Source: Candidatus Sivonenia alaskensis PMM_0068 (GTDB lineage: Bacteria; Cyanobacteriota; Cyanobacteriia; Gloeobacterales; PMM-0068). Taken from it: a DNA stretch of 13,068 nt. The notes under the pieces were generated by a model. It was not told where the DNA came from. It worked only from the letters and a program-made list of their open reading frames with translations, and did not search any database. Below are positions 12,871 through 13,068 of the stretch, in pieces (the first letter of the stretch is position 1; each line of letters starts with the position of its first letter). The stretch covers positions 1-13,068 of the forward strand of contig CASBPW010000143.1 of the NCBI GenBank assembly GCA_949127685.1, written 5' to 3'. The position numbers and the translations under genes were made by a program.

Positions 12871-12921
12871 GATCAGGCCGATGGATCTTGCGCCATAGGT
12901 TTACTGAGTTACAGCCTTTGA

Positions 12922-12952
12922 AAAAGGAGGCCGCCTTCATAGACTGCCTCCC
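12922..12952 (-). terminator. Rho-independent terminator for the minus-strand gene at the right edge
   Basis: On the minus strand GGAGGC and GCCTCC form a six-base-pair GC-rich stem around a 14-base loop, followed at once by TTTTT. It lies 20 bases past the stop of the right-edge gene. On the plus strand the stem is followed by A residues, so it does not serve the GAF-LuxR gene. Position is accurate to about one base. Confidence 0.65.
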
Positions 12953-12973
12953 AAAAAAATAATCACTTATCGG

Positions 12974-13068
12974 TTATTTGTAGCTAGGGGGGCGTAGGTT
13001 GAGCAGTTCTTCGGGAGAAGCCAACATGTCGATGGCTACGAAGAATATCTTGCCTTCGGGAGTGAGGG
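12974..13068 (-). CDS. C-terminus of an unidentified protein, cut by the window edge
   Basis: The minus strand is open from the right edge to TAA at 12976-12974, giving the last 30 residues: LTPEGKIFFVAIDMLASPEE followed by LLNLRPPSYK. The composition is protein-like and the reading frame ends just before a good terminator, so this is the real end of a gene converging on the GAF-LuxR gene. I do not recognise the family from this fragment. The other two frames of this strand are interrupted. Confidence 0.65.
   Translation of the reverse strand, partial: LTPEGKIFFVAIDMLASPEELLNLRPPSYK

Noticed and set aside
1..13068. CRISPR array, tRNA or rRNA genes, or a defence island
   Set aside because: No regularly spaced repeats, no cloverleaf with T-loop sequence in the gaps, and no nuclease, toxin or methylase genes were seen; nearly all genes are housekeeping families.

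Overview
The window is a chromosomal stretch from a cyanobacterium. The evidence is the DpsA-type ferritin with a cyanobacterial-style His-rich ferroxidase centre, a thioredoxin-like [2Fe-2S] protein preceded by a small cyanobacterial-type CxC protein, the F1 epsilon subunit of ATP synthase, a DciA-like protein with a C-terminal zinc knuckle, and a lptA-lptB-lptF/G set without lptC. Gene linkages common in cyanobacteria (atpD-atpC and pyrH-frr) are not present here, which would fit an early-branching or rearranged lineage, but the sequence does not let me name a genus. Almost everything is housekeeping or envelope/redox biology; I see no CRISPR array, tRNA, rRNA or complete insertion sequence.

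Layout. 1-267: the tail of a truncated protein resembling a tyrosine-recombinase core-binding domain, running into a GC-rich palindromic repeat. 310-705 (+): a PPC/DUF296 protein, AT-richer than its surroundings. 772-1564 (-): a two-gene unit of a small CxC protein and a thioredoxin-like [2Fe-2S] ferredoxin. 1565-1833: a divergent regulatory region with a Fur/PerR-like 7-1-7 palindrome and an extended -10. 1834-2367 (+): DpsA. 2370-5638 (-): a compact operon grx > gshB > dciA-like > CPBP intramembrane protease, whose last gene converges on dpsA with only two bases between stop codons. 5639-6045: a 407-base divergent gap with no confident gene. 6046-8385 (+): lptA > lptB > lptF/G, all overlapping, for lipopolysaccharide export. 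8362-8961 (-): rdgB, whose 3' end overlaps lptF/G. 9063-9461 (+): atpC on its own, preceded by a tandem 9-mer repeat. 9543-12870 (+): lipoprotein > pyrH > TPR/zinc-finger protein > CYTH protein > GAF-LuxR regulator. The right edge carries a minus-strand terminator and the last 30 codons of an unidentified minus-strand gene.

How the genes work together. The left half has an iron and thiol theme: a [2Fe-2S] protein, an iron-storage ferritin, a glutaredoxin and glutathione synthetase, with a candidate Fur/PerR operator in the shared dps/ferredoxin control region. The middle is an almost complete LPS export pump. The right half mixes nucleotide metabolism (RdgB, UMP kinase, a CYTH triphosphate-binding protein) with an orphan two-domain regulator. 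A recurring detail is a TANNNT hexamer exactly six bases upstream of the ATG at three transcription-unit heads (lptA, rdgB, the GAF-LuxR gene), two of them with no Shine-Dalgarno, which raises the possibility of leaderless mRNAs.
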